Shown here: positions 59,108-64,000 of the stretch, one piece after another
How the letters are laid out: each line of letters begins with the position of its first letter
Numbering within the stretch: the first letter of the stretch is position 1
Assembly: GCF_900496995.4 (NCBI RefSeq)
Contig: NC_044009.1
Coordinates: 12,804,001 to 12,868,000 of the forward strand
Direction: 5' to 3'
Length of the DNA: 64,000 nt
DNA from: Aquila chrysaetos chrysaetos
Taxonomy: Eukaryota > Chordata > Aves > Accipitriformes > Accipitridae
Position numbers and translations under genes: made by a program
Notes under the pieces: model-generated
Databases searched by the model: none
The model's input: the letters and a program-made list of their open reading frames with translations, nothing else
Told to the model about the DNA's origin: nothing

Positions 59108-61388
59108 CTGCAGATAAAAGCAGGAGCAAGAAGAGTCAGCAATAGCACTCCTGGGTGAAACACAGCCTCTCTGAATGTATTTGTATGGCAGATAAATGCC
59201 TGCGAGAAGGGCTGGCATGCAAGCTTGGAAAGGGCAACCACAGCATAGACTTTGCACATCCGCTGTGACTAAATCCCATCTCTTAGTTTGCAAAGAGAAG
59301 GTCTTTGTTTGGAGGTCATCAGCCCTGATCCACAAGCCCTCAGCCATGTTGCTGTCATGCATTCATGGAGTGATGCTGAGATAAAGGAAGAGTGCTGCAT
59401 AGCAGCGGTTGTCTGCAAATCCCCTGGATTTGCAGGAAATTAGTCGGCAGGTCTCAGAACTGGGAGAGGACTGGCTGTGCTGCAAGGGAAAGAGTATTGG
59501 TACCATCATTTTCCCATTAAAAATACTGTCTTCCCTCAAAAAGAGAGGTCTTCTATCTGAAGATGCTCCTGGACCTACTACACACTGCCCCGTGACATTC
59601 TGCATCCCTTGCTGAGTAAGCAAGGAACAAAATAACAAAGTACTTGGATGTGTTAAAATGAAATTGCCAAATAGATTTTAAAAAATAAAATAAAAGACTC
59701 TGATATTAGCCACTAATTTACCATGAAGTCACAAACAAGGCATCCCTTGCACACAGGGACGCAGAAGCAGCTCGTGCCACCTCTGCTCAGTACGGCATAA
59801 CCATCAGCCATCATGGTTTGTCCTGGAAAAGTCTTGTTACCATAGCCCTGAGTCAGGCAGATCCTAAAAATTTCTGGTATCACGCTCATCACTGGCCCTT
59901 ACCAGTGGTACGCCTTCAAGCTCTTGCTGTCCAGCCTTGGGCGTGAGTAAAAATCATAAGTCATCAGTCAAACAAGTAAATCAGTATAACAGCCAGCACC
60001 AAAAAATGAATTGGGATGAGGGGGAGTCAGACAAGCAAAGCGTGGAATTCCTCTTACTAGAGGGGTATTTGCAATCAGGACCCCTTTTTGAATTAAGAAC
60101 AAAAAGGTCCTTTACCTTCTTTTTTTTTCCAGAAGCAAAGCTAAACCAACAGGTATGGAGTACACCAGCAATGACTGCTGGGGAAATTCAGGTCTTGAAG
60201 TTATCTTCTGATAATCTTGTCTTAGGATCATGCCTTTTGTAAACTAGGTGCCAGAAATCAAGCTACTTAAGAGACTTGTCTGAAATTGTGGTTAACAGCC
60301 CCAAGCCTTCTGTAGCCCCCTTCCAAATCACACAGGGCCCCCAGAAATAGCTGTCTGCTAACAGCAAAGGTGCCTGAACTAGCTGTGGTCCTCGGATTGC
60401 TCACGTGAAGGCAGGATTTTGTGAGATCAAGAGCTCAATGCTGGTAAAAAATAATTTTATATTCACTTTTCTATGATTCTGCCTATCCCAACCAATAAGA
60501 AAAAGCAATTGGCCACTAGTTGCAAGGGGCTGAGAGATCTTACCAGGCCTCTGTCCTACCAGAAACAGAGCTCCAACATACCCACAAATAGGAAAGAGTA
60601 TATAGATATAGGGTGAATATATAAAAAGGTGCATTTGCCAGCAAGTTTCTTTGGGGCCTAATGAAAGCAAAAGCATACTAAACCCTTCTAAAGTTTTCAT
60701 GGGAAGAAAGGCGCAGAAGATTATCCCTGAAATCCCAACTAGAAAGTAGGTCTGGCAATGGACCCTAGGCAATAAGAAAGCCCTGGCAACGGGTTTACTT
60801 TAAAGGAAATTGTGGCTGGTGCTGGCGGCTGCCCAGAGCCCAGGAACGCTGCAGCGAGGCCGGGATGCTCCCGGGATGGACAGGGAAATGCCCAGACCAG
60901 TGTCAGGGACCTTGCAGCCCAGCCACAGGTATGCTTCTGGGTAGACCTGGCCAAACATCTAAACCCTTTCTGCCCACTCATTTTAGTTGCATTTTTCCCT
61001 CTTCTGCACGCAGGAGTCCCTCTGTGCTGTGAGCGACTGAACGGATCGCTGCCAGAACAGCGCTGTCGTCAAAGGGGTCAGACTCAAGTGGTCCGTGCTG
61101 CGGTCATGACGGAGATTGGGTGGTTTGTTTGAGCAGTGGGTTTACTGTTTAGGTAGGAGGAGCTGGGAATATGTCCTTTCTGAGAGAGGAGACATGTCTG
61201 AAGGGACGCTTCTGCCCATTGTCCTGTTCTAAATGTAGCTTTTTGAAGCAGGATTTCTTTTTTAATCTCCGTTTTTCCTTGGAATTTGAAATCAATATAG
61301 ACTGTCCAATTCAGCTTTGCTTTTGGGCTCCTACAGCCAAAAGCTTCCCCATGCCTTTGGCAGACTCTTTGCCTTTTTATATTCAGAC

Positions 61389-61404
61389 TTTTTTTTTTTT
61401 TTTT
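61389..61404 (+). repeat. T16 homopolymer
   Basis: Sixteen consecutive T lie in the presumed COL6A3 intron. Confidence 0.9.
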
Positions 61405-62958
61405 CCAAAGTCCATCTCCCTTCTTCCCTGCCTTCCAAAACACTGAAAACCAGCAGATGTGAATACAAGAATGACTCTACCCGAAACCCTGCACACCCTT
61501 TCGGGAATCCAACCAGTAATCAAAACATTCAGCTGATGGGAGGTATAATACAATTTTTCTCTGTGGCATGGCATCCAGGCAGCTCAGCTTTCGCCCCCCT
61601 TCATCCCCTTCGAGTGGAAGCAGCCTTCAGGATCAGCAGATGCACAGGGAAATTCAATCAGCACTTTAGAGGCAGATCTGGCTTCAGGAAAACTGCTGAA
61701 AATTCACTTGTATTGTAATCTTCGGTTCGCCTGCCCTAATATTCACACTGTGTGGACTTGTGCCACTCTTCAGTTTCAGAGCACCATCAAACACCATCTA
61801 GTAACTCCTCTGGCTGAACCACTGGATGGCATTTTAACCCAAACCTCCCCCACTACCAAAAATCCCAAGCCCAAAACACAATAAATGAAACAAAAGCTTA
61901 TCCAAAAATTTGAAAGAATTGATGGAGAGCAAGAACTAGGGGGCTAAAATGTGTTTTAAGGTGTGGCTGGCTCTGGCTGGTTCAAAAGATGGGGACAGCC
62001 ACCATAAGCCAGGGTTTTAATTCATCCCATGGAGAAAATGTGTCTGGGCTCCTCAGTTGCACTTACAGTTAATTTTGTCATGGTAAAAAAATAATAATTA
62101 AAAAATCTATATCTAAAAATTCAATAATTAAAGGTTACCACAGCATTTAAAAGGCTTCAAAGGGGAGGTGGGTCTGGTGCATGTTTTTGCACCCAAAGAG
62201 CCCTAAGGTTTGGGAGAGCAGCTCATTTCTCGGTGTTGCACCTGGCTCCAGTACCTGGTGTAGGCTGAACCGAGAGCCTGACCCAATGCCCAGCATTTTA
62301 AAAGCTGAGCTGTACATGAACTCCTGTGTCTCTTTTTCCATGGTGGATTCAAGCTCTGGTTTTGCAGCAAATGAAAAGAGAATAAAGTGGTGAATAGCGC
62401 GGGGCGGGCAGAGATGCGAGCATCCCTCCAGGGCCCCTCAGTTGCTTTTCTTGACTATCTGCCCAGGGCAGAATGGCGCCAAGTTCATGAAATATCACTT
62501 TAGCCTGAACAACAGTTGCTGGAAACATCATCAAGGCATGTGATGATGATCAGAAGGGGCTGGCCCGTGGGATGGGGCTAGCAGAAACATGCACCCTCTG
62601 GAGAAAAACACATCACGGAAGATTCCCTACTCTGTGAGGATGAAATTCTGCTCTAGATTGAAGGTACAGGTTTCTGCACAAGCCATACGCTGCTTCCTCT
62701 GGCTGAAAAGTCCTCAAACTGCAACCAATGGACCTTTGTCCATGATGCCCGTTTGCAGCCCAGAAGCACCTTGCAATCTCCTTTTGCAAGCAGCTGCCAC
62801 TCCAGGCATCTCCATGGCTGGTGGTGGCCCCTCCTCACTTGCCTGCATGTTTCTGCAGGGGCACCCACAGCTGGACTCAGGCTGCACTGACAATTTTGAC
62901 AAAAATTCTCAAGTCTGATTTGGGGAGCCTAAAATATACCTAAGAAAACCAAATTGTC

Positions 62959-62976
62959 GGGGGGGGGGGGGGGGGG
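62959..62976 (+). repeat. G18 homopolymer
   Basis: Eighteen consecutive G lie in the presumed COL6A3 intron (C18 in transcript sense). The tract length is likely to be polymorphic and prone to sequencing error. Confidence 0.9.
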
Positions 62977-63802
62977 CAGACCTTAGTTTGACTTTTCAAA
63001 CCCTGTCATGCCCCCACGAGGATTAAAGCCCTGCTGTTAGGTACCAGAGCTTGCCTCACTCCTAGGTTTCCCTCCCATCTCTGCAAAGGGCCTTGAAACA
63101 CCACTAGAAGGGGGAAGCTGCTATGATAGCAAGGCTTTTCTGGGGTCTGGTTCCCATCCCAACCCCTTGCTGAACCAACACAGGTGATTGCAAGTCTCTA
63201 CTTCCTTCCCAGGTCTTGAAGAGATTTGCAAACACAACCCCTAAATCTCAGAAACTCCTTGAGGAGAGGAGGTCATTGCCATTTTCCTGTGGGCTCCTCC
63301 CTCAACTTTGATTTTTATCTTTTGGTGCAAAAGGAAAATATCTGCAGACAAGACCCAGGCCCCATAGAGTAATTTTCCGTCAAGTGTTTTGGTTACAGGC
63401 AGTGAAACGTTTGCAATTCTTTGCATCTCAGCAAAGGCACGCTACTGAATGGTGGCATTGCTAGTCATGCAGTGATGACAGAAACTGCTTTGGGACCGTG
63501 CCACGCTCCAGTTCAGCAACCCCATGCTACTCATGAAATCCAGTGCCCAATTTTGCCATATAGCTGTGGTTTGCACTCAGGTCGTGCAAACACAACATGT
63601 CTTGGTGTGACAACACGCATGCAAGGTGATTTGTTCATGCAAAGCAGATGGTAGGGCATGGTCATGTCAAGGAGCAAATGAAAACCAAGTCTATACTACT
63701 GGTGATCTTGTATCGGACAAGCTTGGATGCATGCTATGAAATGGTGAAGGTGAAATAATGGATTTGCTTTGGTTTGTGATTTTTTTTTTTTTGGGGTGTT
63801 AC

Positions 63803-63856
63803 CTGATGACAATCTTTTCTCAAGGGGTGGCTGCTGCATGGCTTTCTCAGCTGCTG
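63803..63856 (-). CDS. Candidate small COL6A3 exon (linker before the Kunitz domain)
   Basis: On the minus strand the acceptor tttctcctccag is followed by 54 nt and the donor ATCAG|GTAACA. If entered in phase 1, the exon reads AAEKAMQQPPLEKRLSS and ends with one G. That G joins the TC of the Kunitz exon to give Val, so the frame runs into VTDIC without a stop. A Pro-rich, low-complexity linker is what separates the fibronectin III and Kunitz domains in other vertebrates, and the fitting phase and 3n length are encouraging. However, the residues show no clear similarity to the human linker, the exon is very short, and splice-like sites occur by chance in several kilobases. An alternative acceptor 3 nt downstream (CAGCAG) is possible. 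Treat this as a hypothesis. Confidence 0.3.
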
Positions 63857-64000
63857 CTGGAGGAGAAAGTGCGTGGGTTTGGATTTTAAACAACGTTTTC
63901 TCTCCAATCCAAACATTATTTGACAATATGATAAAATGCAAAAGGATTAATCCCCACACGGTACTTACATGGTTTTAAGCATTTGCTAATGCACTCAGCT

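Larger units (their letters stand above)
59108..63802 (-). other. COL6A3: COL6A3 intron upstream of the Kunitz exon (probable)
   Basis: This sequence lies upstream of the Kunitz exon and contains no recognisable collagen VI, VWA or fibronectin III coding sequence on the minus strand. I looked for FN3 signatures (Trp of strand B, the YDLTV-like strand C) and found none that hold up. It carries homopolymer runs (T16 at 61389-61404, G18 at 62959-62976) and no clear transposon. If the candidate exon at 63803-63856 is real the intron is 4695 nt; otherwise it continues past the window edge. A Cys-rich spliceable frame at 59722-59863 has the wrong phase. Confidence 0.75.

Noticed and set aside
59722..59863. 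Cys-rich spliceable frame (minus) reading GGTSCFCVPVCKGC inside the COL6A3 intron
   Set aside because: It has usable AG and GT borders but ends in phase 0, so it cannot join the Kunitz exon in frame, and it resembles no collagen VI segment. Probably chance.
61084..61443. Minus-strand frame with AKLNWTVYIDF, at first sight like fibronectin III strand B
   Set aside because: The rest of the frame lacks the FN3 strand pattern, includes a poly-Lys run from the T16 tract, and has no proper splice borders.
62255..62355. 101-nt minus-strand segment with splice-like ends encoding MEKETQEFMYSSAFKMLG
   Set aside because: It ends in phase 0 rather than the phase 1 needed by the Kunitz exon, and no similarity to COL6A3 is recognisable.
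63969..64000. Strong donor-like CCAT|GTAAGTAC on the minus strand at the window edge
   Set aside because: An exon ending here would fit in phase 1 with the 54-nt candidate, but the visible residues (AECISKCLKP) do not resemble the FN3 C-terminus and the exon start is outside the window.
1..64000. tRNA, rRNA, snoRNA, CRISPR, operon or phage-type structures
   Set aside because: No cloverleaf with A/B boxes, no regular spaced repeats and no prokaryotic gene arrangement. The window is clearly vertebrate nuclear DNA.

Overview
This is vertebrate nuclear DNA, most likely from a bird. Only one gene can be identified with confidence: the 3' end of COL6A3 (collagen VI alpha-3 chain), on the minus strand at the right edge. 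The basis is two correctly spliced, phase-matched terminal exons. One encodes the C-terminal Kunitz (C5/endotrophin) domain. The other encodes the last 12 residues, the stop codon and the start of the 3' UTR. The bird assignment rests on a CR1-type LINE fragment, on degenerate copies of old amniote repeats, and on the overall scarcity of recent repeats. A non-avian sauropsid is not strictly excluded.

Layout. Positions 1-57500 (about 90% of the window) look intergenic. All open frames there are short, overlap on both strands and resemble no family I recognise. In other vertebrates the region downstream of COL6A3 is a long interval leading towards COPS8. I infer that this is the same interval, but no COPS8 sequence is visible. 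It holds scattered old CR1/L3/MIR-like repeats (4.1, 6.8, 16.8, 23.7, 26.1, 28.3 and 53.7 kb), homopolymer and pyrimidine tracts, perfect small hairpins (27.7, 54.2 and 54.5 kb), CpG clusters (7.0 and about 56 kb), and one spliceable-looking but unproven exon (46.9 kb). The left part is more AT-rich and the part from about 37 to 57 kb more GC-rich.

Positions 57501-57640 hold a CR1 fragment just past the COL6A3 polyadenylation site. Positions 57850-58683 are the COL6A3 3' UTR. It contains a canonical AATAAA, a G-quadruplex motif 54 nt before it, a U-tract, and a 9-base match to the 5' end of miR-29. Positions 58684-58724 and 58937-59107 are the last two coding exons. From 59108 to the right edge I see mostly intron. 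A 54-nt candidate exon at 63803-63856 has the phase needed to join the Kunitz exon but is unproven. The fibronectin III exons expected upstream are not visible and probably lie beyond the window.

I found no RNA gene, CRISPR array, intact transposon or evidence of an undescribed multi-gene system. The most useful leads are the post-transcriptional elements in the COL6A3 3' UTR, the candidate upstream exon, the candidate exon at 46.9 kb and the cluster of perfect hairpins at 54.2-54.5 kb.
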